Below are positions 18,603 to 26,244 of a DNA stretch of 60,820 nt, piece by piece; position 1 is the first letter of the stretch, and each line of letters opens with the position of its first letter. The position numbers were made by a program, and so were the translations under genes. The notes beneath the pieces were generated by a model, which was given only the letters and a program-made list of their open reading frames with translations, ran no database searches and had not been told where the DNA came from. This stretch comes from UBA1672 sp964351365 (GTDB lineage Bacteria > Pseudomonadota > Alphaproteobacteria > Micavibrionales > Micavibrionaceae), in the NCBI GenBank assembly GCA_964351365.1, contig CAYGNP010000016.1, forward strand, positions 1-60,820, read 5' to 3'.

Positions 18603-19109
18603 CTATGGCAAGCGCCAATTGGGGCGTATAAAGTGGCAAGTATAGCCGCCGGGATGTTTTTGCAAGTAATCTTGGTGGTTTTTTTCTGCCTCGTGGAATG
18701 GGCCGGCGGGAGTGATTTCGGTTACGACTGGATTTTTGAAGAATCCAGCTCCGTTTATCTCGCGCACAAGGGTTTCTGAGATTTTCTTTTGCGTTTCATC
18801 ATGCACAAAAATAGCAGAGCGATATTGCGAGCCGATATCATTTCCCTGACGGTTTGGGGTTGTGGGATCGTGGATCTGGAAGAAAAATTCCAGTATTTTG
18901 CGGTAGCTGGTTTTTTCCGGATCAAAGGTGATCTCGATTGATTCTGCGTGGCCGGTATCGCCGATGCAGATTTCATTATAGGTGGGATTTTTCGTATGGC
19001 CGCCCGTGTATCCAACGCGCGTTGTAATTACGCCGGGTTGTTTGCGGATGAGGTCTTGCATGCCCCAGAAGCAGCCTCCGGCCAATGTTGCGATTTCTTG
19101 TTTTGTCAT
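18603..19109 (-). CDS. msrA: Peptide-methionine (S)-S-oxide reductase MsrA
   Basis: Reduces methionine-S-sulfoxide in proteins. The active site GGCFWGMQDL has the catalytic Cys13. Further family blocks are VGYTGGHTKNPTYNEIC, GHAESIEITFDP, FFQIHDPTTPNRQGNDIGSQYRS and HQDYLQKHPGGYTCHFIRPNW. The protein is 168 aa, a normal single-domain size with no MsrB fusion and no signal peptide. It lies 4 bp downstream of cobT on the same strand and 26 bp before hisS, so it may be part of a cobT-msrA-hisS transcript. Confidence 0.96.
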   Translation of the reverse strand: MTKQEIATLAGGCFWGMQDLIRKQPGVITTRVGYTGGHTKNPTYNEICIGDTGHAESIEITFDPEKTSYRKILEFFFQIHDPTTPNRQGNDIGSQYRSAIFVHDETQKKISETLVREINGAGFFKNPVVTEITPAGPFHEAEKNHQDYLQKHPGGYTCHFIRPNWRLP

Positions 19110-19113
19110 ATCA

Positions 19114-20946
19114 TTAATCCTCGAATAATTCTGACAGTTGTTTGGTGAGAGCTTCGGCGAGGCCGTCCGCGTCGGTTATGGTGATGGCGCGCTGGTAGTA
19201 GCGGGTGACGTCGTGGCCTATACCGATTGCGGTGAGTTCGATGGGGGATTTGTTTTCGATGAATTGGATGACCCCGCGCAAGTCCATCTCTAATATATTC
19301 GAAGGATTTACAGACAGGGTTGAATCATCCACAGGTGCACCATCGGAGATAACCATCAGGATTTTGCGCTCTTCCGGGCGGCGGGAGAGGCGGTTATAGG
19401 CCCAGACGAGGGCTTCGCCGTCAATGTTTTCCTTGAGGATGCCCTCTTTGAGCATAAGGCCCAGATTTTTGCGGGCGCGGCGGATGGGGGCGTTTGCGGC
19501 CTTGTAGATAATGTGGCGGATATCGTTCAGCCTGCCGGGGTTTTCGGGGCGGCCATTTTCGAGCCAGAGTTCGCGGGATTTTCCGCCTTTCCAGGCACGG
19601 GTAGTGAAGCCGAGGATTTCAGTTTTGAGGCCGCAGCGTTCCAGTGTTTGGGCGATGATATCTGTGGTCATGGCGGCGATGGCGATAGGGCGACCGCGCA
19701 TGGAGCCGGAGTTATCAATGAGCAGGGTGACAATGGTGTCCTTGAAGGGCATTTCCTTTTCCTGCTTGAATTTAATGGGCACGGTGGGGTTGGCAATCAC
19801 GCGGGCAAGGCGCGCGCCGTCGAGGATGCCTTCTTCGGTGTCGAATTGCCATGTGCGGCGCTGTTTGGCCATGAGTTTGCGTTGCAGGCGGTTGGCGAGT
19901 TTTGTGATGATGTTCTGATTTCCGGTGAGCTGTTGGTCGAGCAGGGCGCGCAGGCGATTTATTTCCTGCGGGTCGGCGAGGTCGGCGGCATCGATTTCTT
20001 CGTCGAATTTAGTCGTGTAGACGGTGTAGAGCCCTTGGACGTAATCGGCGAATGCCTGTGACCTGCCCGGGGGCGGAGCAAAGGACTCTTCGCTGAAGCT
20101 CTGATCATTTTCGGCCATGTCATCCATGATGTCATCAAGGCCCATGTCGAAGGATTCGTTGTTTGTATCATCTGCGCCGGCCTCGCCCAGATCGCCGGAT
20201 GTGTTCTCGTCGCTGTCTTTGTTCTCAACGTCGTCCATCTCATCGTCTTGGTGGGGGGCTTGCTCGTTCTGGCTTTCGGGTTTGTTTTGCGGTGTTTGAT
20301 GATCGCCGTCCTCATCGGAGATAACGGGCAGATCAAGGCCATGGAGCAGCTTGCAGGCGGCGCGGGCGAAGGCTTTTTGATCGTGGAGGACGGTTTTCAG
20401 GGTGTCAAAATTAATGCGCTCATCCAGCCAGGGTTGCCAGAGATTTAGCACTTTTTCGCATGAGGGCGGGGGCGGGCGGCCCGTTAATTTGGTGCGGGCG
20501 ATGATGTGCAGGGCATCGGCTAGGGGGATATCGTTTCGTTCACGTATGTCATTATAGCCCTGGCGTATGGCTTTGGCTTCCAGAACGCAGTCCAGATTTT
20601 GGGCTACGCCGTACATGCGGGTAATACCAATCGCATCGCAGCGGGCCTGCTCAAGGGCATCAAGGGCCGCGGTTACGCGCAGGTCACTCTGGCCGTTGGA
20701 TTTGTGGAGTTCGGCGTTATGATGCGCGAGTTTCAGGGCGTATGTGTCGGCGCAGCCGCGAATCAGGGCGCGCTGGGCGGGGTGCATATCGGCGGTCGGG
20801 GCGGGCAGGCGCGGGCGCTCAAGGGTTTTGATCTCGCCTGTGGGCATTTCAAGCTCGGAATAGGTGACTTCCAGCGCGGCGCGTTTAGAAATTGCGCGCA
20901 TTGTGGAGGTGGTTTTGGTTTTGAATTCTTCGGTGTTTTGAGCCAT
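19114..20946 (-). CDS. cobT: Cobaltochelatase-type subunit CobT (VWA domain)
   Basis: With CobS forms the chaperone-like ring that drives cobalt insertion by CobN in aerobic cobalamin synthesis. The N-terminal helical domain (about 40-215) is followed by a long acidic linker (about 220-290, Asp/Glu/Asn-rich) and a C-terminal von Willebrand A domain with the MIDAS motif IDNSGSMRG near 415. Length 610 aa is normal. CobN is not in the window. CobS is nearby, but the pair is split by an opposite-strand gene. CobST pairs also occur without cobalamin synthesis, so another metal-insertion or remodelling role is possible. Confidence 0.92.
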   Translation of the reverse strand: MAQNTEEFKTKTTSTMRAISKRAALEVTYSELEMPTGEIKTLERPRLPAPTADMHPAQRALIRGCADTYALKLAHHNAELHKSNGQSDLRVTAALDALEQARCDAIGITRMYGVAQNLDCVLEAKAIRQGYNDIRERNDIPLADALHIIARTKLTGRPPPPSCEKVLNLWQPWLDERINFDTLKTVLHDQKAFARAACKLLHGLDLPVISDEDGDHQTPQNKPESQNEQAPHQDDEMDDVENKDSDENTSGDLGEAGADDTNNESFDMGLDDIMDDMAENDQSFSEESFAPPPGRSQAFADYVQGLYTVYTTKFDEEIDAADLADPQEINRLRALLDQQLTGNQNIITKLANRLQRKLMAKQRRTWQFDTEEGILDGARLARVIANPTVPIKFKQEKEMPFKDTIVTLLIDNSGSMRGRPIAIAAMTTDIIAQTLERCGLKTEILGFTTRAWKGGKSRELWLENGRPENPGRLNDIRHIIYKAANAPIRRARKNLGLMLKEGILKENIDGEALVWAYNRLSRRPEERKILMVISDGAPVDDSTLSVNPSNILEMDLRGVIQFIENKSPIELTAIGIGHDVTRYYQRAITITDADGLAEALTKQLSELFED

Positions 20947-20976
20947 AGGATTAGTTTAGCGTACTCCGCGCTGCTT

Positions 20977-21026
20977 GTCATCCTGTAGACTTTAGATCCT
21001 TCAGCGGTAGGCCGCTTCAGGATGAC
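20977..21026. repeat. 50-bp palindromic intergenic element (dispersed-repeat type)
   Basis: GTCATCCTG at 20977-20985 and CAGGATGAC at 21018-21026 are perfect inverted arms. An inner hairpin AGCGG-TAGG-CCGCT lies at 21003-21016. The GTCATCCTG...CAGGATGAC form resembles small palindromic repeats dispersed in some alphaproteobacterial genomes. It lies between divergent genes, so it is not a terminator for either. Only one copy was seen in this window. Confidence 0.6.
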
Positions 21027-21047
21027 GGAGGGGCGGGTAAGAAAAAT

Positions 21048-21076
21048 TTGCAATAGTTCCGGTTTTGGTTTATGGT
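21048..21076 (+). promoter_or_regulatory. Sigma70-type promoter for the gene at 21101
   Basis: TTGCAA (21048-21053) and TATGGT (21071-21076) are 17 bp apart. Transcription would start near 21083, giving a short leader with GAGG six bases before the ATG at 21101. Confidence 0.45.
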
Positions 21077-21100
21077 TACATGAAAATTTAGAGGTTTGAG

Positions 21101-21664
21101 ATGGGTATTTTAAGAAAAACAGCTATTGGGGGTGCTAGTTTATTGGGTCTTGCCACTGTTTTTGGTGGTGAGGGCACGGATGAAACAAAGCGTCCGACAA
21201 AAGCGGGTGGTGGTGAAGTTGTTCTTGCGCAGGCGGACAGTCCAGAAGGTGATACGGGTTTTGGTGGTGCAGTCGTTCGCAGGGGGTGGAATTTCTTAAA
21301 AGGTGCCTGGGATGAAGCCGGGGCAATTTTTGGTGAAGAAACTGAAGAATTGACTGTAGAAGAGTTTGCTGATGCGGTTAATAATGGTGCTATCTCCGCC
21401 GGTGAAAAGGGGCAAAGATTTTTAGATCAGATTTTAAAGAATCAGGGTATTGAAGAAGGTGCGACCGTTGAGGGCAGCGTTGATGCTGCTGCTGCGGTTT
21501 TTGCTTGGGGCGGTGAGAAGGCTTTGCGTGCTTTGAATAGAGCGGCTGAAAAAGCGGGTGTTGATACGAGTGCATTGGAGCAATTCACGCAAGATGCTTG
21601 TTCGTATAAGCCGGGCGGTGCGGCTCCTAGTGATCCTGATTGTTTTGAAGGGCCTGCACCTTAA
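21101..21664 (+). CDS. Hypothetical small Ala/Gly-rich protein between cobT and cobS
   Basis: Not recognised (187 aa). The N-terminus (MGILRKTAIGGASLLGLATVF) resembles a signal peptide or membrane anchor, followed by a polar linker (about 25-50). A helical, acidic middle (EETEELTVEEFADAVNNG) and a C-terminal helix pair follow, ending with two cysteines. It has a good ribosome binding site and a plausible promoter. It is opposite in strand to cobT and cobS and overlaps the cobS stop by 4 bp. It interrupts a normally adjacent pair, so it looks like a late insertion. Confidence 0.65.
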   Translation: MGILRKTAIGGASLLGLATVFGGEGTDETKRPTKAGGGEVVLAQADSPEGDTGFGGAVVRRGWNFLKGAWDEAGAIFGEETEELTVEEFADAVNNGAISAGEKGQRFLDQILKNQGIEEGATVEGSVDAAAAVFAWGGEKALRALNRAAEKAGVDTSALEQFTQDACSYKPGGAAPSDPDCFEGPAP

Positions 21665-22719
21665 TCCGGGACCGCGATGTTTTTAATTGCGCTTTGCGGG
21701 AGGTCGATGCCGAAGCAGCGCTGGTAGTATTCCGCGATAATCGGGCGTTCGGCTTCGTCACATTTATTCAGGAATGCCAGCCGGAAGGCCATTTCACGAT
21801 CCTTGAAAATCACCATATTTTCTGCCCATGCGATGACGGTCCGTGGGGACATGAGTGTTGAGAGATCGCCATTGACGAATCCTTCCCGTGTCAAATCGGC
21901 GAGTGTAACCATTTTGCTGATGGTGTCGCGGCCTTCGTCCGTGTTGAAATCCGGCATTTTGGCGAGCACGATGGCGGCTTCCTTGTCGTGGGGCAGGTAA
22001 TTAAGGGTGGTGACGACGTTCCAGCGGTCCATCTGGCCCTGATTGATCTGCTGCGTGCCGTGGTAAAGCCCGGTTGTGTCGCCCAGGCCGATTGTGTTGC
22101 TGGTGGCGAACAGGCGGAAGGCTGGGTGAGGGCGGATGACCATATTTTGATCGAGAAGGGTTAGTTTACCCTCGGCCTCCAGAATTCTCTGGATCACGAA
22201 CATCACGTCCGGGCGGCCAGCATCATATTCATCGAAAACCAGAGCGACGGGGTTCTGGATGGACCAGGGCAAGAGCCCTTCTTTCCATTGTGTGATTTGC
22301 TTGCCTTCTTGCAGGACGATGGTGTCCTTGCCGATAAGGTCAACGCGGCTGACGTGGGAGTCAAGGTTGATACGAACGCAAGGCCAGTTGAGGCGCGCGG
22401 CGACCTGTTCAATATGGGTGGATTTACCTGTACCGTGATAGCCCTGAATCATCACCCGGCGGTTATGGGCAAAGCCGGAGAGGATTGCGAGTGTTGTGTT
22501 CGGATCAAACTGGTAGGTTGGATCGGTGTCGGGGACGTTGGGCGTATCCTCTGCAAAGCCGGGGACCTGCATATCAACATCGATGCCAAAGGTTTCGCGC
22601 ACATCATATTGTGTGTCGGGGATGGAAGTGTGTTTGCCCTCCTTGGCTTTGATCTGGGTGATGCTGAAGGACATGCCCCCGCGATTTGCTTCTTTTTCGA
22701 TGTCAACTTTGCTGGTCAT
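21661..22719 (-). CDS. cobS: Cobaltochelatase-type AAA+ subunit CobS
   Basis: MoxR-like AAA+ ATPase that pairs with CobT. Landmarks: an N-terminal SFSITQIKAKEG segment, Walker A GYHGTGKST near 118-126, Walker B VALVFDEYDAG near 182, sensor 1 RLFATSNTIGLGD near 223, an arginine-finger region (MSPRTVIAW near 301) and the usual C-terminus with FNKCDEAERP-like residues. Length 352 aa is normal. A J-domain gene is 18 bp upstream on the same strand, and the synteny to bolA is typical of alphaproteobacteria. Confidence 0.94.
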   Translation of the reverse strand: MTSKVDIEKEANRGGMSFSITQIKAKEGKHTSIPDTQYDVRETFGIDVDMQVPGFAEDTPNVPDTDPTYQFDPNTTLAILSGFAHNRRVMIQGYHGTGKSTHIEQVAARLNWPCVRINLDSHVSRVDLIGKDTIVLQEGKQITQWKEGLLPWSIQNPVALVFDEYDAGRPDVMFVIQRILEAEGKLTLLDQNMVIRPHPAFRLFATSNTIGLGDTTGLYHGTQQINQGQMDRWNVVTTLNYLPHDKEAAIVLAKMPDFNTDEGRDTISKMVTLADLTREGFVNGDLSTLMSPRTVIAWAENMVIFKDREMAFRLAFLNKCDEAERPIIAEYYQRCFGIDLPQSAIKNIAVPD

Positions 22720-22737
22720 ATAATTTTGTTTCTGTTC

Positions 22738-23334
22738 TTATTTGTCTGCGAGCTTCTGGTAATTATCAAATGCTACCTTGAGAATGGTATACGCCATATT
22801 GATCTTTTTGAGAAGCTCTTCCGAGTCAGGATTATTGCGGTTTATGTCGGGGTGGTGTTTTTTGGCGAGTTTCTTGTAGCGCTCCTTTATCCCTTCCAGT
22901 GTCACCGGGGGGGTGAGGCCCATAATGGCCATCGCTTCATATTCAGGTGTGTTTGTCTCGCCGCCAAAATGCGGTCTCTTTTGATCTGGTGGCGGTTCTT
23001 CGCCATAAAAATATTGATTCTGCGCAGATTTAAAGAGTTTTTCTTCCATGTCTGCTTCTACGCCGTATTTCCATGTCGGGCGATCGCCGTATAGGCTTTT
23101 TTCCATGTGTGATTGAACTTCGTGATTGGACATGCCCTGGAAAAAATCCCAAGCTTTGTTGTATTCTCTTACGTGGTCGAAACAAAAGTTGTAATATTCA
23201 TTCAATCCACGATGCTTTGGCGCCTTGTGTTGGCCAAAGTTTGGGCAACCCGGCATGTCACAGCTCTGAGTTTTTGTTTCTTCGCCTGTTTCAGCAAATT
23301 CTGGCGATTTGTATTTTAAAATTATTTTAGGCAT
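22738..23334 (-). CDS. J-domain co-chaperone (DnaJ-like)
   Basis: Stimulates an Hsp70 partner through a C-terminal J-domain (about 140-195) with the HPD triad in AKKHHPDINRNN. The N-terminal part has a small Cys/His cluster (CDMPGCPNFGQHKAP ... NFCFDH) that may bind zinc. The ATG at 23334 (MPKIILKYKSPEF, 198 aa) is preceded by AGGA and preferred to an upstream ATG at 23370. It is co-directional with cobS and divergent from bolA, the usual alphaproteobacterial arrangement. Confidence 0.88.
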   Translation of the reverse strand: MPKIILKYKSPEFAETGEETKTQSCDMPGCPNFGQHKAPKHRGLNEYYNFCFDHVREYNKAWDFFQGMSNHEVQSHMEKSLYGDRPTWKYGVEADMEEKLFKSAQNQYFYGEEPPPDQKRPHFGGETNTPEYEAMAIMGLTPPVTLEGIKERYKKLAKKHHPDINRNNPDSEELLKKINMAYTILKVAFDNYQKLADK

Positions 23335-23388
23335 TATTCCTATTATACAGATAAATAAATTGCGTATCAAAATAGAAAGTTAAAAATT

Positions 23389-23643
23389 ATGGGCTTAATT
23401 AAGGAGCGTATCGAGCAAAAGCTTAGAGACGCGCTTTCACCAATGTATCTAAAGGTTGTAAACCAAAGTATAGATCATAAAGGGCATTCTGGAGATGATG
23501 GAAGTGGAGAAAGTCATTTTTTTGTTGAGATATCGAGTGATAAATTAAATAAGCATAGTAGAATCAATGCTCAAAGGCTGATTTATGATATTTTGTCTGA
23601 TGAGATGAAGGTGGTTCACGCGTTATCAATTAAAATAAAATAA
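23389..23643 (+). CDS. bolA: BolA-family protein
   Basis: Small protein (84 aa) that partners with monothiol glutaredoxins in Fe-S handling and regulation. It shows the class-II KH-like fold pattern: an N-terminal helix (IKERIEQKLRDALSP), then DGSGESHFFVEISSDKL with the family His, the RINAQRLIYDILSDEM helix, and a final strand HALSIKIK. It is divergent from the J-domain gene. No grx gene is in the window. Confidence 0.93.
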   Translation: MGLIKERIEQKLRDALSPMYLKVVNQSIDHKGHSGDDGSGESHFFVEISSDKLNKHSRINAQRLIYDILSDEMKVVHALSIKIK

Positions 23644-23664
23644 TAAAAATTTTCAATCTTATGG

Positions 23665-23692
23665 TTGTATTATAAATTTATACTGCTATAGT
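23665..23692 (+). promoter_or_regulatory. Sigma70-type promoter for the ribbon-helix-helix gene
   Basis: TTGTAT (23665-23670) and TATAGT (23687-23692) have a 16-bp spacer. It lies about 48 bases before the ATG at 23740, just after bolA ends. Confidence 0.4.
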
Positions 23693-23739
23693 ATGTCTGT
23701 AGTTTAGATCATAAATAATTTTCTTAGTGTGGGAAGAAT

Positions 23740-24162
23740 ATGAAGACTTTAAAACGAGATGAATCTCATCACGACTCTTTTTCCGGAGGGCTGCAAAGTT
23801 CTCTTGTCAGTAAAAATATTTCAATCTTTAATAGACGTACATCTATTCGTCTTGAGCCGGAAATGTGGAACGCCCTTGGTGATATTGCAAAGCGAGAGGT
23901 GTGCAGCGTGCATGATATCTGTTCTTTGGTTTATGTGCGAAAGGGGAGGACTACGTCACTGACTGCAGCGATCAGGGTTTTTCTTATGCTGTATTATCGC
24001 GCTGCTACGACCGAAGAGGGGCACGCGAATGCAGGGCATGGCAATTTCGAGATTATGAAGCGGCGTGCAAAAATTTCACCGGAATATGATGCCATGTTTG
24101 AAGGATCGCTCAAGAGAGCGCACAGGGCGGTATCTCTTAATGCTGGCCATAACGATAACTGA
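23740..24162 (+). CDS. Ribbon-helix-helix domain protein
   Basis: Contains an RHH_4-type domain at about 30-90: NRRTSIRLEPEMWNALGDIA forms the strand and first helix, and RGRTTSLTAAIRVFLMLYYR-like residues complete it. Such alphaproteobacterial proteins (about 70-140 aa) are presumed DNA-binding, but their targets are unknown. The N-terminal 30 and C-terminal 45 residues look flexible. It has its own likely promoter and converges on the Ca/Na antiporter with a 6-bp gap. There is no toxin partner next to it, so it is probably not a toxin-antitoxin antitoxin. Confidence 0.8.
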   Translation: MKTLKRDESHHDSFSGGLQSSLVSKNISIFNRRTSIRLEPEMWNALGDIAKREVCSVHDICSLVYVRKGRTTSLTAAIRVFLMLYYRAATTEEGHANAGHGNFEIMKRRAKISPEYDAMFEGSLKRAHRAVSLNAGHNDN

Positions 24163-24168
24163 TTTACC

Positions 24169-25116
24169 CTACAGAGCCACATAGAGCCATAAAGTATAGC
24201 CGATATATGCGCATACCATTGCTGCACCTGAGATGCGGCCTATTGACTTTCCGCTCAGCAGGTAGGCTGAGAGCAAAAAGGTTACGCCGAGCATGATCCA
24301 GATATCTATTTGGGCAATTTGTCCCACGATCGGGATGGGTAAGAAAATGGCTGTTATGCCTAAAATTGCCAGAATGTTGAAAATGTTGCTGCCAACGATA
24401 TTGCCGATGATTATATCACTTTGCTTTCGCAGTGCGGCAACAATAGATGTTGCAAGCTCGGGTAATGATGTGCCAACGGCAACTATTGTTAAACCGATGA
24501 TGGTCTCTGAGATGCCGAAATCGCGCGCCATTGATGTTGCACCTTCTATCATCAGGTAGGCACCAGCGATTAATAGTGCCAGGCCGGAGAGGCTGTAAAA
24601 TTGTGCCGCAATGGCGGTGAGTGATTTTTCCTGCGGGTTCTGATCATTGTCGGGGGCTTGATTTGACTGGCTTTTTTTGTCCTGCCGGTAGGAAAATGCA
24701 ATGTAAAACAGCAGTGCAGAAAACATGACGCAGCCGCTCAGGAAGTTGATTATGCCGGTAAAACTAAGGGCGCAGAGCAGTAAGCTTGCCGTTATCATTG
24801 TTATTGTATCACGGCGTGCGGATGATGCGGAAATGGCTATCGGTGATATCAGGGAGGCGATGCCTATGATCAAAAGTATGTTTGCGATATTGCTTCCGAC
24901 AATATTTCCGATCGCTATTTCTGAGGAGCCTCTTAGTGCTGCGCCTACTGATACAGTCATCTCGGGCATGGATGTTCCAAAGCCAATGACGACGGCGCCG
25001 ATCAAGAGGCGAGATAATCCAAGGCGTTGTGCTAATGAAACTGCGCCCTTGATAAGAAATTCTCCGCCGTAATAGAGAAGTGCAAGTCCGGCGATGATTA
25101 AGAAGATGTCGTACAT
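24169..25116 (-). CDS. Calcium/sodium antiporter (YrbG-like, CaCA family)
   Basis: Inner-membrane cation exchanger with about ten helices. The two inverted alpha-repeats are intact: GFGTSMPEMTVS near 46 with GNIVGSNIANILLIIG, and VAVGTSLPELATS near 212 with GNIVGSNIFNILAILG. The acidic GTSxPE residues in both repeats coordinate the ions. The cytoplasmic loop in the middle is polar (QDKKSQSNQAPDND). Length 315 aa is normal. A 17-bp inverted repeat lies about 35 bp upstream. Confidence 0.93.
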   Translation of the reverse strand: MYDIFLIIAGLALLYYGGEFLIKGAVSLAQRLGLSRLLIGAVVIGFGTSMPEMTVSVGAALRGSSEIAIGNIVGSNIANILLIIGIASLISPIAISASSARRDTITMITASLLLCALSFTGIINFLSGCVMFSALLFYIAFSYRQDKKSQSNQAPDNDQNPQEKSLTAIAAQFYSLSGLALLIAGAYLMIEGATSMARDFGISETIIGLTIVAVGTSLPELATSIVAALRKQSDIIIGNIVGSNIFNILAILGITAIFLPIPIVGQIAQIDIWIMLGVTFLLSAYLLSGKSIGRISGAAMVCAYIGYTLWLYVAL

Positions 25117-25149
25117 TTTTTTTCTTTCGTTCAGGCGCGCGCTATTGTT

Positions 25150-25166
25150 AGCACAAATATTGTGCT
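25150..25166. promoter_or_regulatory. 17-bp inverted repeat upstream of the antiporter
   Basis: AGCACAA-ATA-TTGTGCT, a perfect 7-3-7 dyad 34-50 bases upstream of the antiporter start and downstream of accA. Without a T-run it is a weak terminator candidate, so an operator is equally likely. Confidence 0.4.
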
Positions 25167-25197
25167 GTTACAGAGTATATTTTTTGCTTGATTAATT

Positions 25198-26145
25198 TTA
25201 CAGATCTCTGCCGTATTGGAGGAATTTCTGCCGTCTGCTATCGACGATTTCCTTTTGTGACCAAGGGGTTAAGTCCTTCAGGGCGGTTTCAAGCTTTGCT
25301 GCAACAGCCTTGATGGTTTCTTCTTTTTTGCGGTGCGCGCCGCCGATAGGTTCTTCGATTATACCGTCAATCAGTTTGAGGGCGTATAAATCTTGCGCTG
25401 TGAGTTTGAGTTCTGCCGCGGCCTCTTTTGCGAAATCTGCACTGCGCCAGAGGATGGATGCACAGCCTTCCGGGGAAATGACGGAGTAAATTGAATGTTC
25501 CAGCATAAAGACCTTGTTGGCAACGGCGATTGCAATGGCGCCGCCTGATCCGCCTTCACCGATGATGACTGAAATAATCGGTACGCTTACTCTGAGGCAA
25601 GTTTCTATTGATTTTGCTATGGCTTCTGATTGGCCGCGTTCTTCTGCTCCAAGACCTGGATAAGCACCTGCCGTGTCGACAAGTGTTATAATCGGAATTT
25701 GGAACTGGTCGGCCATTTTCATGAGGCGTTGCGCTTTGCGATAGCCTTCGGGGCGGGCCATGCCAAAATTATGGTGGATGCGGGTCTGTGTGTCGTGGCC
25801 TTTTTCCTGGCCGATGATAACGCAGGAATTTCCATTGAAACGGCCCAAGCCACCAATGAGGGCGTGATCTTCGGCAAAATTACGATCACCTGCAAGGGGT
25901 GTGAATTCCGTTATCATTCCCGCGATGTAATCAATCATGTGCGGGCGGTTTTGATGACGCGCGACCTGAACTTTTTGTGCGGGGGTTAATTTGCTGTAGG
26001 TTTGTTTTAAAAGCTTATCCGCCTTGTTTTGCATGCGGGTAATTTCATCGGCGATGTTTACTTCAGAGTCACTTCCAATGTTCCGGAGCTCGGCAATTTT
26101 GCCTTCCAGTTCAAGAATTGGTTTTTCAAATTCCAGCTGACTCAT
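25198..26145 (-). CDS. accA: Acetyl-CoA carboxylase carboxyltransferase subunit alpha
   Basis: With AccD transfers CO2 from carboxybiotin to acetyl-CoA, the first step of fatty-acid synthesis. Landmarks: the N-terminal FEKPILELEGKIAELR helix, RPHMIDYI, GDRNFAEDHALIGGLG, QEKGHDTQTRIHHNFGMARPEGYRKA, TLVDTAGAYPGLGAEERGQSEAIA and IGEGGSGGAIAI. Length 315 aa is normal. accD and the biotin carboxylase genes are not in the window. It follows xerD on the same strand, separated by a hairpin, a common alphaproteobacterial order. Confidence 0.97.
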   Translation of the reverse strand: MSQLEFEKPILELEGKIAELRNIGSDSEVNIADEITRMQNKADKLLKQTYSKLTPAQKVQVARHQNRPHMIDYIAGMITEFTPLAGDRNFAEDHALIGGLGRFNGNSCVIIGQEKGHDTQTRIHHNFGMARPEGYRKAQRLMKMADQFQIPIITLVDTAGAYPGLGAEERGQSEAIAKSIETCLRVSVPIISVIIGEGGSGGAIAIAVANKVFMLEHSIYSVISPEGCASILWRSADFAKEAAAELKLTAQDLYALKLIDGIIEEPIGGAHRKKEETIKAVAAKLETALKDLTPWSQKEIVDSRRQKFLQYGRDL

Positions 26146-26180
26146 TTTTATGCCGTAGATTTAGGTTTATAATTTTAACT

Positions 26181-26230
26181 CGCGTTTGCTTCTTTGATGC
26201 GATTAGGTATGCACCATAAAAGCAAACGCG
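26181..26230 (-). terminator. Stem-loop between xerD and accA
   Basis: CGCGTTTGCTT (26181-26191) pairs perfectly with AAGCAAACGCG (26220-26230), an 11-bp stem with a 28-nt loop. On the minus strand it lies 14 bp after the xerD stop and is followed by an AT-rich tract without a long T-run. It is probably a partial terminator or an mRNA-stabilising hairpin. Confidence 0.55.
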
Positions 26231-26244
26231 CGTTAGATAAAGTA

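Noticed and set aside
23740..24162. Ribbon-helix-helix gene as a toxin-antitoxin antitoxin
   Set aside because: No toxin-like gene is adjacent, and the domain belongs to a stand-alone alphaproteobacterial type.
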